This document shows positions 44,239-53,676 of a stretch of DNA of 64,000 nucleotides, piece after piece. Numbering within the stretch: the first letter of the stretch is position 1; each line of letters begins with the position of its first letter. The notes under the pieces were generated by a model. It made no database searches, was not told where the DNA came from, and worked only from the letters and a program-made list of their open reading frames with translations. The position numbers and the translations under genes were made by a program. Source of the stretch: Paenibacillus eucommiae (lineage in GTDB: Bacteria; Bacillota; Bacilli; Paenibacillales; NBRC-103111); contig NZ_JAGGLB010000002.1 of the NCBI RefSeq assembly GCF_017874215.1, positions 434,001 to 498,000 on the forward strand. Reading direction: 5' to 3'.

Positions 44239-45087
44239 ATGCATCAAATCAAATCGTTAAGCCGGCAGTTTAAAGAAGAAGGGTATCTCATTTTTCCGGA
44301 AATATTTGTTGGTGACGAGCTGCAGCGGCTGTTGACCGCGTGCAATTATGTGCACGACCAGTTTGCAGCGGAGCATGACAGGCTGCATCCTGGCGTGGAC
44401 TTTATCAGCATGTCCCACATGAATGATTCCCGCTGGCACAGCGACACCAGGGAACATTTCAAGACGATTATGGAAACGGTTGCCGACCCGCGCTGCCTCG
44501 GCATCGTCGAGCAAATATTCGGCAGCCCATCGTTGTTTCGCAGTATGCAATATTTTGTTAATCGACGTTATACAAGCTCGGAAGGCAACTGGCACCGGGA
44601 TTCGCAGTTTGGCGCGAAGGACGATGCGGAAGAACGGGCAAATCTTGATCGAATATGGAAAGGGGACTACTCGCAAGGCTACGGATTACAGTTTCAAATT
44701 GCACTCGTGGATAACGACGATGTTGAATTTGTGCCCTATTCCGGTAATCGGTACGATTCGCCAGAAGAAGCTTACATTCGTCTCGCCGGTCAGAAGAGTC
44801 ATAATCTAGAGGATGGGATGCCCAACGCGCTGCGGGTGGAGCTGAAAGCTGGGGATGCGCTCATTTTTAATCCTTTTGGTTTGCACCGCGGCCGTTATTA
44901 CAAAGAAATACCGAGACGGACACTGATGCTTACCTACACGCCGGAGGATTATCCGACATATGACTCCTTCTCGACGCAGCCATGGTTCGAAGAACCTGGA
45001 TATTTGGACGGTTTGTCTCCCCGGGCAATCACTTATTTCCAACAGTTCATCGATGTTTTCAGAAATTTCTGGAAGGAAGGAAAATAA
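44239..45087 (+). CDS. Phytanoyl-CoA dioxygenase-family (Fe(II)/2-oxoglutarate) protein
   Basis: 282 residues; AGGAGG precedes ATG. Non-haem iron motif His-x-Asp in NWHRDSQFG, the distal His in GLHRGRYYKE and a 2-oxoglutarate-binding Arg in PRRTLML. N-terminal FKEEGYLIFPEIF is typical. PhyH members hydroxylate fatty acyls, sugars, ectoine or antibiotics; the substrate is open. It forms a two-gene operon with the solute-binding lipoprotein. Confidence 0.88.
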   Translation: MHQIKSLSRQFKEEGYLIFPEIFVGDELQRLLTACNYVHDQFAAEHDRLHPGVDFISMSHMNDSRWHSDTREHFKTIMETVADPRCLGIVEQIFGSPSLFRSMQYFVNRRYTSSEGNWHRDSQFGAKDDAEERANLDRIWKGDYSQGYGLQFQIALVDNDDVEFVPYSGNRYDSPEEAYIRLAGQKSHNLEDGMPNALRVELKAGDALIFNPFGLHRGRYYKEIPRRTLMLTYTPEDYPTYDSFSTQPWFEEPGYLDGLSPRAITYFQQFIDVFRNFWKEGK

Positions 45088-45111
45088 CGGTGACTAAGAA
45101 GGGCTAAATTC

Positions 45112-45143
45112 AGGATCTCTGGGTTTTCTTTTCCGGAGATCCT
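45112..45143 (+). terminator. Terminator of the lipoprotein-PhyH operon
   Basis: Stem AGGATCTC / GAGATCCT with a 16-base T-rich loop, followed by TTGG. Confidence 0.65.
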
Positions 45144-45202
45144 TTGGTGCTTCATGTCCCGAAGATGTTTTTCAACCTGGGATCTTGTCTTTTACAAATC
45201 GA

Positions 45203-45907
45203 TCAAGGTCGATACTGCTCTTCTAATAATACAAGCTCATTGTTTACAAAATGTATATTAAACAGCCTATCGCTATTCTCAATGGAGTCCTTCTCATTAA
45301 CAAAGTCTTGAAAGCCCACATATCTTGATTTTGTCCCGTCCAATTGGTAAATAAGCAGATCTTCCTTGGCTGTTACTTTTTTATTTTCTATCTGTTTATT
45401 TCTTATGTAAAAACCATTATTTAAAGAGGCTGCATCTTCAGCTTTATCTTCTTTGGCTGCTTGAACAGCCTCCTCGCCCCCATACCATTCTACGTAATCA
45501 ACAGTAAGGGAATATGTATCATTCTCTGCTTGCAGCTTTTTGATATAAGCTAACTTCTTTGTAACCTGCGGCAGCTTTTCAAAAATTCGATTCAATTTAT
45601 ACACTTCGTCTGAAAGTAGCGATTCATTATATATTTGTGCTTCTTCATTTCTTGTCCGAGCATCCACAATTTCTTGTTTTTGAGATAAGCTTGTAGTGTT
45701 TAATTCATTGTATTTTTTATCTACGTCGTTCATATTGTTTATTAATGCATCCATTTGCTGCTCCATAGTTTGTAACGAAGTTACTGTGGACAGGTTCGAT
45801 ATCTTTACTGCTCTAATTTGATAAAAATATACGATGTTTAATAGTATAGATAGACAAGTAATGAAGATTAAAACAGTTATTACGTAATAAAGCCTTTTTA
45901 CTTTCAC
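45203..45907 (-). CDS. Membrane-anchored coiled-coil protein of unknown function
   Basis: 234 residues; probable GTG start. One N-terminal helix (about 8-30), then a coiled coil (about 35-130: TMEQQMDALINNMNDVDKKY) and a globular C-terminus with YSLTVDYVEWYGGEEAVQAA and YQLDGTKSRYVGFQDFV. The C-terminal region recalls Bacillus extracytoplasmic proteins of unknown role. A broken partial copy lies at 42211-42304. 24 bases separate it from the DUF4362 gene; same operon. Confidence 0.75.
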   Translation of the reverse strand: MKVKRLYYVITVLIFITCLSILLNIVYFYQIRAVKISNLSTVTSLQTMEQQMDALINNMNDVDKKYNELNTTSLSQKQEIVDARTRNEEAQIYNESLLSDEVYKLNRIFEKLPQVTKKLAYIKKLQAENDTYSLTVDYVEWYGGEEAVQAAKEDKAEDAASLNNGFYIRNKQIENKKVTAKEDLLIYQLDGTKSRYVGFQDFVNEKDSIENSDRLFNIHFVNNELVLLEEQYRP

Positions 45908-45931
45908 TCTACATACACACCCCTACCTTCT

Positions 45932-46375
45932 TTAATTTAGCCCTTTAATTATTCCTATGGGTAGTTCAAAGCTCTCTCCCAAATCTTTATGATCTCCGTA
46001 GCATCCTTCAAGTTTATAGGCTTCTCCTGCATCACTTTTACCTATAAAAAGAGATTTGCAATTTGTGCTTCTTATCCTTTTTTTCCCGTGCTTATCTTTA
46101 GAGTTATCATAAGTCAGCTTAATATCTGTGCCATTGTAGGCTAAATTATAAAAGATTGGGTCTCCCTCTATGGTAAAGCGGGTAATTCGCACCTTGTCCT
46201 TTTTTTGGAGATTCATGTTAGTTTTAAAGGTGTCCAGTCTTTCCATGTTATTCATGTTCCCGTGTAAATCAACGATATCCCCATTTTTAATGGCAGTTTC
46301 ATAGTCATATACGGAATTACAAGAGGTTAGAAGTGCACTACATAGTAATATCAAAAATACAAATCGGACATGCAT
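45932..46375 (-). CDS. DUF4362 lipoprotein
   Basis: 147 residues; AGGGGGGA precedes ATG. Lipoprotein signal with lipobox LTSC (Cys 19) and the DUF4362 pattern AIKNGDIVDLHGNMNNMERL, then DTFKTNMNLQKKDKVRITRF and TEGD-like segment; ends ELPIGIIKGLN. Family function unknown; secreted and membrane tethered. Transcribed ahead of the coiled-coil gene. Confidence 0.85.
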   Translation of the reverse strand: MHVRFVFLILLCSALLTSCNSVYDYETAIKNGDIVDLHGNMNNMERLDTFKTNMNLQKKDKVRITRFTIEGDPIFYNLAYNGTDIKLTYDNSKDKHGKKRIRSTNCKSLFIGKSDAGEAYKLEGCYGDHKDLGESFELPIGIIKGLN

Positions 46376-46435
46376 GAATGGATTCCCCCCTTTCTCTTGC
46401 CTTTGTTTTTATTTCGACGTCCCTGGCTATAAACC

Positions 46436-46535
46436 TCCTCTTGGTTGGAGGAGATTTCCTAGCGGGCAAAGACGCTGGGGATGAAGAGCTGCTACTTTTA
46501 CGATGTTTTTCATCGTTAAAAGCTTGAGGTTGTCC
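46436..46535. repeat. Mosaic intergenic repeat, copy 5 (modules B and C)
   Basis: GGAGGAGATTTCCTAGCGGG (module B) and ACGATGTTTTTCATCGTT, followed by AAAAGCTTGAGGTTGTCCCC and ACAATTTTACTG in place of the second hairpin (module C with the second hairpin lost). Lies between the DUF4362 gene and the DUF6220 terminator; the gap 46376-46654 has no gene. Confidence 0.75.
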
Positions 46536-46572
46536 CCACAATTTTACTGCACTTAAACTCTCTTAACTAAAC

Positions 46573-46604
46573 AAAAAACGGACAGTTCCCTCAAGGAAAT
46601 GTCC
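46573..46604 (-). terminator. Terminator of the DUF6220 operon
   Basis: Stem GGACAGTTCC / GGAAATGTCC (one mismatch) around a short loop; on the minus strand followed by six T. Confidence 0.82.
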
Positions 46605-46654
46605 ATCATTGTTTATTCGCCGATAACAAGCGCATTGCTTCATTCAACTCGCTC

Positions 46655-47047
46655 CTATTTTCTGACTGTATAAGAACGGTAAGCTCTTTTTGCAGTAAAT
46701 ATAGACAGCAGGATTAACGCTAAGGCCATAACTGGATGAAGTGCGCCTGCCGCGGGCAAATTAGCGGTGAAATACTGGAAATAAATAAGACCAAACAAAG
46801 CAAAGCTCAGCCAGCCTGTTCCTTTGGGCAATCGGCCCGTAAAGGCAAAAATAATCAATAAAAGTGGAATAAATTCAAAAATATGCACAAAATTCACGTG
46901 GGTTATCCAATGACTAGGCGCATTAAAAACCGCCATCCCGGCTATATAGGTTTGAACGACAATACAAGCAACTAGCGCACAAGCCAATATAAGAAAGATT
47001 AATCTTGAAAGCCGCACACGATCACTTAGCTGAGCTTCTTCTTTCAT
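46655..47047 (-). CDS. DUF6220-type membrane protein
   Basis: 130 residues from ATG at 47047 with GGGGGGA upstream. Four helices: LIFLILACALVACIVVQTY, HVNFVHIFEFIPLLLIIFAF, GWLSFALFGLIYFQYFTAN and HPVMALALILLSIFTAKRAY. The family pattern HxxxxHxFE-like is present in HWITHVNFVHIFE. Function unknown. Follows a short membrane-protein gene by 19 bases. Confidence 0.75.
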   Translation of the reverse strand: MKEEAQLSDRVRLSRLIFLILACALVACIVVQTYIAGMAVFNAPSHWITHVNFVHIFEFIPLLLIIFAFTGRLPKGTGWLSFALFGLIYFQYFTANLPAAGALHPVMALALILLSIFTAKRAYRSYTVRK

Positions 47048-47066
47048 TTGTTTATCCCCCCTCGTT

Positions 47067-47255
47067 CTATTTTTTTCGTACAATTATTATGGCTATTGCT
47101 GCACAAATAAATGGCAAAATAAGCGGGAGATATTTAATCCCAATGGCCTGATCGAACAACAAGAAGCCCGCCGCGCCAATCACCGATGAAAGCACGAAAC
47201 CTCCAATCACTCCACCCAGCATAGCCACGAGCACGATCATGATCTTTTTATTCAT
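47067..47255 (-). CDS. Small membrane protein (DUF5957-like)
   Basis: 62 residues from ATG at 47255 with GGAGG upstream; a longer frame to 47291 has a poorer start. Two hydrophobic helices: IMIVLVAMLGGVIGGFVLSS and KYLPLILPFICAAIAIIIV. The GIKYLP sequence is seen in DUF5957-type proteins. Operon with the DUF6220 gene; divergent from the two-component system. Confidence 0.68.
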   Translation of the reverse strand: MNKKIMIVLVAMLGGVIGGFVLSSVIGAAGFLLFDQAIGIKYLPLILPFICAAIAIIIVRKK

Positions 47256-47429
47256 AATGCCTCTTCCTCCATTCAATTTTTCATCTTTCATTACTTGATT
47301 GCTATATTAGCACCCAAATGTTGCGAACTTATGACGAACATTTACGGATTCCGTGAAATTTTCCACATTGTTTAAGAGGCGTTATATAATAAAAGGGTGT
47401 TGGGAACCACAGAGGAAAGGAGCACGAAA

Positions 47430-48116
47430 ATGACACATAGCTTGCTGCTCGTCGATGATGAGAAAAAAGTACTTGAATTTATGGAGCCCTTTTTGCAACA
47501 GGAAGGATATCATACATTAACAGCCAGAACCGGCAAAGAAGCATTGCGACTAGCAAAGGAAGTCAGACCCTCTTTGGTCATTCTTGACTGGATGATGCCG
47601 GAAATGAGTGGAATTGATGTGTGCAGGGAGCTGCGCAAGCTTGGCCAGATGGGGATCATTATGGTGACTGCCAGAATCGAAGAAAGTGACAAAATCATTG
47701 GGCTTGAGGTCGGAGCTGACGATTATTTGACAAAGCCTTTTTCCTTGCGGGAGCTGGTTGCACGTATTCGTGCTGTACTTCGGCGTATAGAAGGCAATGA
47801 GAGTAAGGAAACTACGATGGAGCGCGGGGAACTGACGATTTCGGAATTAGAATGCCGTGTATGGAAACGGGGAATGGAAATTCAGCTAACACCTACGGAG
47901 TTCAAATTATTGTTAACACTAGCCTCCAGGCCTGGAATTGTCTACAGTCGGCTGCAATTACTAATGACAGCTATGGAAGACGATATTCTAAATGATGAGC
48001 GAACAACAGATGCCCATATTAGTCGTATTCGCAAAAAAATCGAGGATGACCCTTCAATGCCCGTCTATATCAAAACCGTATATGGATTTGGATACAGGTT
48101 CGGCGATCGGCCATGA
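47430..48116 (+). CDS. OmpR-family response regulator
   Basis: 228 residues from ATG at 47430 with AAAGGAG upstream. Receiver domain (1-115) with acidic pocket LLLVDDEKKV, phospho-Asp in VILDWMMPEMSG, the Thr in MVTARIE and Lys in YLTKPFSLREL. C-terminal winged helix (about 130-228) including LTPTEFKLLLTLASRPGIVY and TVYGFGYRFGD. Overlaps the sensor kinase gene by ATGA; the pair is likely a stress or envelope-sensing system. Confidence 0.95.
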   Translation: MTHSLLLVDDEKKVLEFMEPFLQQEGYHTLTARTGKEALRLAKEVRPSLVILDWMMPEMSGIDVCRELRKLGQMGIIMVTARIEESDKIIGLEVGADDYLTKPFSLRELVARIRAVLRRIEGNESKETTMERGELTISELECRVWKRGMEIQLTPTEFKLLLTLASRPGIVYSRLQLLMTAMEDDILNDERTTDAHISRIRKKIEDDPSMPVYIKTVYGFGYRFGDRP

Positions 48117-49474
48117 GCGTTAACCGCAAGCTATTTATTGCGATGGCCTCATTCATTGTAGCGGTAAGCCTGGTATTTATTTTAATTACACACGTAGTCG
48201 TTCGGGAATCTCTCGGAGTCATTACAGAAATGTCCAAAGGAGAGGATATCGATGGCTTGTCCAGGGACTTTGTTCGCTACTATATAGAGAATGGACAATC
48301 TTGGGAAGGCATTGCTAAATTTGAACCCAGCATTGATAGCGCCGAGAAGGATCTATTCGTCAGCTACGTAATAACTTCCAAAGCACGGAAAGTACTGGCT
48401 GCCGGAGGAAGCGCTGAGGAAAAGCTGATCATGAACCTTGGGATCGAGCGAAGCTTGCAGATGGATGCTGCGACGATTGGTTATCTGCATTATTACGATC
48501 CAGAAGTAGCCAATCTATCCAAATTACGAATAGGTATCCCAACATCAGTCACTTTTCTGCTTTCAACTAGCTTAATTGTGTTTATTCCTGTTGCTCTTTT
48601 GGTCGCATATTGGATTTCAAGACGGTTTACTGCCCCTTTAAGACAGCTTGTTCCAGCTATTGATCGTATAGGGAATGGAGAGTATGGCACCCAGGTTCAA
48701 ATTTCCTCCAAGGACGAATATGGCAAGGTCGCCGCGGCTGTTAACAGCATGTCTTCGCAGCTGCAGCATGCAGAGGAGATTCGGCGCAATCTCGTTGCCG
48801 ACGTATCGCATGAGCTGCGAACGCCGCTCACCGTCATTCAAGGCAAATTGGATTTTCTCCAGCAGGATGGAAGGCTTATTGCACCAGAGGAACTGCTAAC
48901 TCTGCAGGATGAGCTGATTCGTTTCACCCGCCTCGTGGACGATCTTCACCAGTTGTCACTGGCAGAAGCCAGGAAATTAACTTTTGAATACAAACAGACC
49001 GACGTACTTGCGCTGATGAAACGTACAGTGGACCGCGCCCTGCCCGGGGCACAGGATAAGGACATTGAAATCGTGCTTGAATGTGAAGCGCCTGATTCGA
49101 TTATTCCTGTTGATCCCAATCGGATGAGTCAAGTATTTCTTAATCTGCTTGTGAATGCTGTTCGATATACCGCGTTCGGCGGTTCTATAAACATCCTGTT
49201 GAAAGATGAAAGAGATCCGTCAGCAAAAGCTTCATCAGAGAAGAACATGCTTTGCATTTCCATTACAGATAATGGTTCTGGTATCGCTCCCGAGCATCTC
49301 CCTTTCCTTTTCAACCGATTCTACCGGACGGATGAAGCGCGTACACGCAACAGCGGGGGAATGGGACTTGGACTAGCGATAGCCCAAGAATTCATTCTCA
49401 TTCATAATGGAACCATTCAGGTGGAGAGCAATCTTGGCATCGGGACGACCTTTACAGTCAGGCTGCCCTATTAG
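48113..49474 (+). CDS. Sensor histidine kinase, partner of the OmpR regulator
   Basis: 453 residues. Helix at about 8-28, an extracytoplasmic sensor of about 115 residues, a second helix (about 144-165), HAMP (YWISRRFTAPLRQLVPAIDR), then the phospho-His box in VADVSHELRTPLTVIQGK and the N, G1 and G2 boxes (LLVNAVRYTAFGG, DNGSGIAPEHLPFLF, GGMGLGLAIAQEF). The signal is unknown. A stem GGCTGCC / GGCAGCC spans the stop codon, and the convergent UbiD gene follows. Confidence 0.94.
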   Translation: MSVNRKLFIAMASFIVAVSLVFILITHVVVRESLGVITEMSKGEDIDGLSRDFVRYYIENGQSWEGIAKFEPSIDSAEKDLFVSYVITSKARKVLAAGGSAEEKLIMNLGIERSLQMDAATIGYLHYYDPEVANLSKLRIGIPTSVTFLLSTSLIVFIPVALLVAYWISRRFTAPLRQLVPAIDRIGNGEYGTQVQISSKDEYGKVAAAVNSMSSQLQHAEEIRRNLVADVSHELRTPLTVIQGKLDFLQQDGRLIAPEELLTLQDELIRFTRLVDDLHQLSLAEARKLTFEYKQTDVLALMKRTVDRALPGAQDKDIEIVLECEAPDSIIPVDPNRMSQVFLNLLVNAVRYTAFGGSINILLKDERDPSAKASSEKNMLCISITDNGSGIAPEHLPFLFNRFYRTDEARTRNSGGMGLGLAIAQEFILIHNGTIQVESNLGIGTTFTVRLPY

Positions 49475-49514
49475 GCAGCCCATGATTGCTAAAGTCAATA
49501 TGTGAGGGATAGAC

Positions 49515-51350
49515 TCAGTTAATGTTCACTCCACCCAAGCTGGCCCCTTGGACAAATAAACGTTCGATCTTCTTCTCTATACTTGGGTCGGGGATTAAAG
49601 GTGGTGCTTGATGGGGTTTGATCCGGGCATCGATAATCACAGTATCACATGCCCAATGCTTATTTTCATAATGACTGTTCACACCATAAATATCATGAGA
49701 AGGATTACTGCGGGTAAAGGTGGCCCAAAGAAAGTTTTTAACTGTCTCACTCATAAAACGGCTGTCATCACAAAGTATAATCATTGGACAGGTTGGAATT
49801 CCTCCCTTATCCTGAATAGCGATGCATAAAAGCTGCAGTTCTTCCTGCGCTTCTGCGTAAGTAATAAATTCAGGACCTTGAATAGCAATTATACCCGGCA
49901 TCACCATACTTGCGTGTTCATAGCCTTGCAATTCTCTTAAAACACCTGGCACCTCTTTGCATAATTCTCTTTTTTTATCTCCATAAGCTGCGAAGACTAC
50001 CTTGCTTCCGCTATTTAATCCGGTACCTGAATAATCAAGGGTATCTATAGTTGTATTCGTATAAAAATGAAGATCACGCCGAAGATCGATACGTTCCAGG
50101 ATATAGGTTAAAAAATCCACTTCATGATGAGTATCTAAAAGCTGCTGCTCTTCTGCCGTTATAAATAAATATTTGGCCAGGCTCAATTGCCCTGTTCCTA
50201 AAATCCGATTGGCGATGGTCAGCATCTCGGCCGGCTGTTTGACTTGCTGATAAGGAGTGTAGCGTTCACTGCCAATGGCAAAAAGCAGAGGATGCACGCC
50301 TGCAGCATCTACAGCATGAACTTCTTTTACACCAGGAATTTCCTGCCTGATCGCATCACCTGTTATTTCATGGATAAGCTCTCCGAAGACGGTATCCTCT
50401 TGCGGCGGCCTGCCAACAACAGTAAATGGCCATATGGCATTTGGTTTGGCATACACCTTGTGCACCCTCATTAAAGGAAACGGATGGGTTAGGCTGTAAT
50501 AGCCCAAATGATCGCCAAAAGGCCCTTCCGGCTTAGTTTCGCCTTGATGAATTTCTCCTGTTATAACAAAATCAGCATCATTACTAACACAGTAGCCATC
50601 AATATAGCTATAGTGGAAACGACGTCCTGAAAGCAATCCCGCAAAAGTCAGCTCACTGAGGCCCTCCGGCAAGGGCATAACGGCTGACAAGGTGTGCGCC
50701 GGAGGCCCCCCTATAAAAATGCTTACTTTTAAAGGAGCTCCCTGCTTGTTCGCTTTGTCCTGGTGGACACCGATGCCCCGATGGATCTGATAATGCAAGC
50801 CGATTTCTTTATCGATTTCATATTCATTGCCGCTCAGTTGGACCCGGTACATGCCCAAATTGGAATTCATAATGCCAGGCTTTTCTGGATCTTCTGTATA
50901 CACCTGAGGCAGAGTAACAAAAGCACCGCCATCCATCGGCCAGCTTTGAATAAGGGGAAGGTCAGATATATGGATTTCCTGCAGCGTAGCTGGAGTGCCG
51001 CCGGATTGTTTCAAAGGCAGAGCCTTCCATGCAGCTAGCCCGGTCCCGATATGTTTAAACGGATTTTTTATTGCTTTTATGGGATCGCTGCGCAGAGTCA
51101 TCACATTCTGCACCGCTTCCCATGTATCTCGAAATATAAACTTGCTGCGCTCTATGGTTCCGAAAAGATTGGACAACGCCCGAAATTTTGTTCCTTTAAC
51201 ATTTTCAAATAACAAGGCAGGGCCGTTCGCCTCATACACTTTCATATGAATCGCAGCCATCTCCAGATAAGGGTCCACTTCTTCATGAACACGAATTAAA
51301 TGCCCATTTTTCTCCAAATCGATGATGCATTCTTCTAAATTGCGATACAA
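49515..51350 (-). CDS. UbiD-family (prenylated flavin) decarboxylase
   Basis: 611 residues; TTG start with GGAG eight bases upstream. UbiD signature: IHRGIGVHQDKANKQGAPLK, SGRRFHYSYIDGYCVSNDAD with the catalytic-type Arg/Glu region GEIHQGETKPEGPFGDHLGYY, and the VVGRPPQEDT motif. UbiD enzymes need prenylated FMN from UbiX, which is not in the window, and carry out reversible decarboxylation of aromatic or unsaturated acids. The length is above the 450-500 residues of most UbiD proteins; the long 600-residue type is seen in several phyla. Divergent from an AraC gene. Confidence 0.88.
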   Translation of the reverse strand: MYRNLEECIIDLEKNGHLIRVHEEVDPYLEMAAIHMKVYEANGPALLFENVKGTKFRALSNLFGTIERSKFIFRDTWEAVQNVMTLRSDPIKAIKNPFKHIGTGLAAWKALPLKQSGGTPATLQEIHISDLPLIQSWPMDGGAFVTLPQVYTEDPEKPGIMNSNLGMYRVQLSGNEYEIDKEIGLHYQIHRGIGVHQDKANKQGAPLKVSIFIGGPPAHTLSAVMPLPEGLSELTFAGLLSGRRFHYSYIDGYCVSNDADFVITGEIHQGETKPEGPFGDHLGYYSLTHPFPLMRVHKVYAKPNAIWPFTVVGRPPQEDTVFGELIHEITGDAIRQEIPGVKEVHAVDAAGVHPLLFAIGSERYTPYQQVKQPAEMLTIANRILGTGQLSLAKYLFITAEEQQLLDTHHEVDFLTYILERIDLRRDLHFYTNTTIDTLDYSGTGLNSGSKVVFAAYGDKKRELCKEVPGVLRELQGYEHASMVMPGIIAIQGPEFITYAEAQEELQLLCIAIQDKGGIPTCPMIILCDDSRFMSETVKNFLWATFTRSNPSHDIYGVNSHYENKHWACDTVIIDARIKPHQAPPLIPDPSIEKKIERLFVQGASLGGVNIN

Positions 51351-51591
51351 TGGAATGGCTCCAATCTCTAAGTGGTTTATGTACAGTTATATATAGTAAA
51401 AACAAATTCAAGGTAGTTGTCAATCAAGCAGCGTGTTTCTTGCATTTATTAACTTAAAATAGCTTAAGTTCTTCTTAATTCTTAAGTTCTCCTGCAAAAA
51501 ATAAAATTCTGCAGTATAGTAATACTAACAGCTACGTTGAGCAAGCGAGTCTTATGCAGCGTAATATTGAATTTTGGAAAGGAAATTTTTC

Positions 51592-52446
51592 ATGCTATTT
51601 CATCAATTTCTGCCCCAGCCTCAATGGAGCGAACACATAGACAGCATTCTTGTTCAAGAAGACTTTAGCACGATCAACTTTGCCAACCGGAACCCGGTGA
51701 AGGTTCTGCCTTCCACGCTGGCAGTAATCGGGATTCAATATGGCAATCCAATGAAAGTTGTGACTAATAGTAGGGAGGATTTGTTGAGCACAAGCGGCAT
51801 TACAGGCCTGCAAACTACTTACAAAACCTATAAAAGCACAGCCAGCATCGGAACAATTCTCATCCGTTTCAAGCCCGGTGGATTGACTTCATTTACTCCT
51901 TATCCTATTCATGAATTTCGAGACGCAAATGTAGATCTTAAGCTCATCTTCCCTGCTCATTTCGTTTCTGAAATGGAGCATCAGCTTCATGAAGCTGTTA
52001 ATATGTCGGAACGCTTAACCATTGTGCATAAGTTTCTTTTATCTGTTTACAGGCATCATAAAGCGGATGAAATGATCAGGCAAATGTCCAGACAAATTCA
52101 GCAGCAATCAGGCCCTATATCCATTGGACAACTCGCTGGACAATTTTTTGCAAGCAAGCGCACAGTGGAACGGAGGTTCAAGGACTTTATTGGGATCTCT
52201 CCGAAAAAGTTTGCAAATATTGTGCGGTTCCAGCAAGCGATTCAACTCAGAAAAGCGGGAACCAATTATTTAGATATTGTGCATGCTTGCAATTTCAGTG
52301 ATCACGCCCATTTCGCACATGACTTTAAAACTTTTACGGGATGCAGCCCTGAGCGTTTCTTTGGCAGCGAAGTCCAGCCGGAGCTGGCTAGACATTTCAA
52401 TGACAACCATACCAAACCACTCATTCAACATACCATGTATCATTAG
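51592..52446 (+). CDS. AraC-family regulator with DUF6597-type sensor
   Basis: 284 residues from ATG at 51592 (GAAAGGAAA upstream). The N-terminal domain includes LAVIGIQYGNPMKVV and ILIRFKPGGLTSFTPYPIHE, typical of the DUF6597-type AraC group. The C-terminal HTH is ISIGQLAGQFFASKRTVERR and YLDIVHACNFSDHAHFAHDF, then KTFTGCSPERFF. Divergent from the UbiD decarboxylase with 241 bases between; a regulator-target relation is plausible but unproved. Confidence 0.85.
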   Translation: MLFHQFLPQPQWSEHIDSILVQEDFSTINFANRNPVKVLPSTLAVIGIQYGNPMKVVTNSREDLLSTSGITGLQTTYKTYKSTASIGTILIRFKPGGLTSFTPYPIHEFRDANVDLKLIFPAHFVSEMEHQLHEAVNMSERLTIVHKFLLSVYRHHKADEMIRQMSRQIQQQSGPISIGQLAGQFFASKRTVERRFKDFIGISPKKFANIVRFQQAIQLRKAGTNYLDIVHACNFSDHAHFAHDFKTFTGCSPERFFGSEVQPELARHFNDNHTKPLIQHTMYH

Positions 52447-52469
52447 CAATCATGTACGATCTGCTAAAG

Positions 52470-52528
52470 AGTATCGCCACTTGATCGTGATCGGCAATTG
52501 ATCGTGATCAAGTGACGATACTTCTTTT
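52470..52528 (+). terminator. Large terminator hairpin after the AraC gene
   Basis: Arms AGTATCGCCACTTGATC (52470-52486) and GATCAAGTGACGATACT (52506-52522) with one mismatch, and a loop that itself holds GATC repeats; followed by TCTTTT. Confidence 0.83.
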
Positions 52529-52625
52529 ACGTTCAATAATGTCGCTTTTTTACAATGAGTATATCAGTTGAAATGATACGCTTATAACCATCAAGCACAA
52601 TTTTTCTGAAGGAGCTGCATCAGCA

Positions 52626-53564
52626 ATGTCCAGTACCGAAACTTCTCCCATTCGGAAGGATTTTCCTTTCGAATCCCGTTTCCTTGAAGTGGGTGGCTAT
52701 AAGCTGCATTATATCGACCAGGGGAGCGGAGATCCTATTTTGTATTTGCATGGCAATCCGACCTGGTCCTACACATGGCGAAACGTGATCCCCTATTTTG
52801 AAAATTCAGCGCGCTGCATTGCGGTAGATCTCATCGGAATGGGCCGGTCAGATAAACCGGATATTGGTTATACTTTCCTTGAGCATGTCGAGTACATGAC
52901 CCGTTTTATCGAAAAACTGGGCCTGAGAAATGTGATTCTCGTAGGTCACGATTGGGGTGTAGCAATCGGACTCCACTATGCCATGCTTCATCCGGGCAAT
53001 GTGAAGGGAATCGCGATGATCGAGCCCCAAGCCTTATATCCTTCTGCGGACTGATCCGAATTTTCTCCACCGGAAGCGCAAGAGCTTTTCCAAATGCTTC
53101 GCGATCCTGAGAAGGGATGGCCTTTTATGCGGGAGCATAGTGTGTTCATTGAAGGAATGACTCGGACCATCATCCATCGGTCCATTAGCCCTGAAGAACA
53201 CGACCATTTTCGAGAGCCCTTCAAGGATCAGGACAAACGTAAGCCCATGTGGGTGTTTCCAAATCAAATTCCAATCGGAGACCAGCCGAGTGAAGTCGTT
53301 GAGGCTGTCCATACACGTAACGCCTGGTTCACTGGGTCGCCCATCCCTAAGATCCTATTTTACGCTGCCCCTGGCTGCAATTTTCGCGAGCCACATTTGA
53401 ATTGGTGCCGGACCAACTTGCAGAACTTGACTCTTTTCGATACCGGTGAGGGATATCACTATTTGCTTGAAGAGAATCCGCATGGCATCGCACAAGAACT
53501 CCATCGCTGGTTTCTTCAAATCAACGCGGCGAGCCATGACAACCATCTTTCTGAACAAATCTAA
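52626..53564 (+). pseudogene. Haloalkane dehalogenase-like alpha/beta hydrolase interrupted by TGA
   Basis: 312 sense codons with one in-frame TGA at 53052-53054 (codon 143). Before it: LHGNPTWSYTWRN (oxyanion), LVGHDWGVAIG with the nucleophile Asp109; after it in the same frame: NLTLFDTGEGYHYLLEENPH with the catalytic His. Family members have Trp in this position of the P..W.EFP segment, so a single TGG to TGA change is the simplest explanation. All other parts are in frame and conserved, so the mutation is recent. RBS GAAGGAG precedes ATG. Confidence 0.85.
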
Positions 53565-53590
53565 ACCAAACTAAAACCAAACCACAAAAC

Positions 53591-53637
53591 AACCTGAATC
53601 GCCCTGTTCATTGTTCATGACCAGGGCGATTCAGGTT
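53591..53637. terminator. Bidirectional terminator, 16-bp stem
   Basis: Perfect arms AACCTGAATCGCCCTG / CAGGGCGATTCAGGTT. On the minus strand followed by GTTTTGTGGTTTGG, suited to end the DUF2277 gene; also ends the dehalogenase transcript. Confidence 0.85.
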
Positions 53638-53676
53638 ACTATCGAGCTGAGAATCTAGATGTTTAAGCTTCCTTCA

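Noticed and set aside
53052..53054. Selenocysteine recoding of the TGA in the dehalogenase
   Set aside because: The family has Trp, not Cys, at this site and I see no convincing SECIS-like hairpin just after it.
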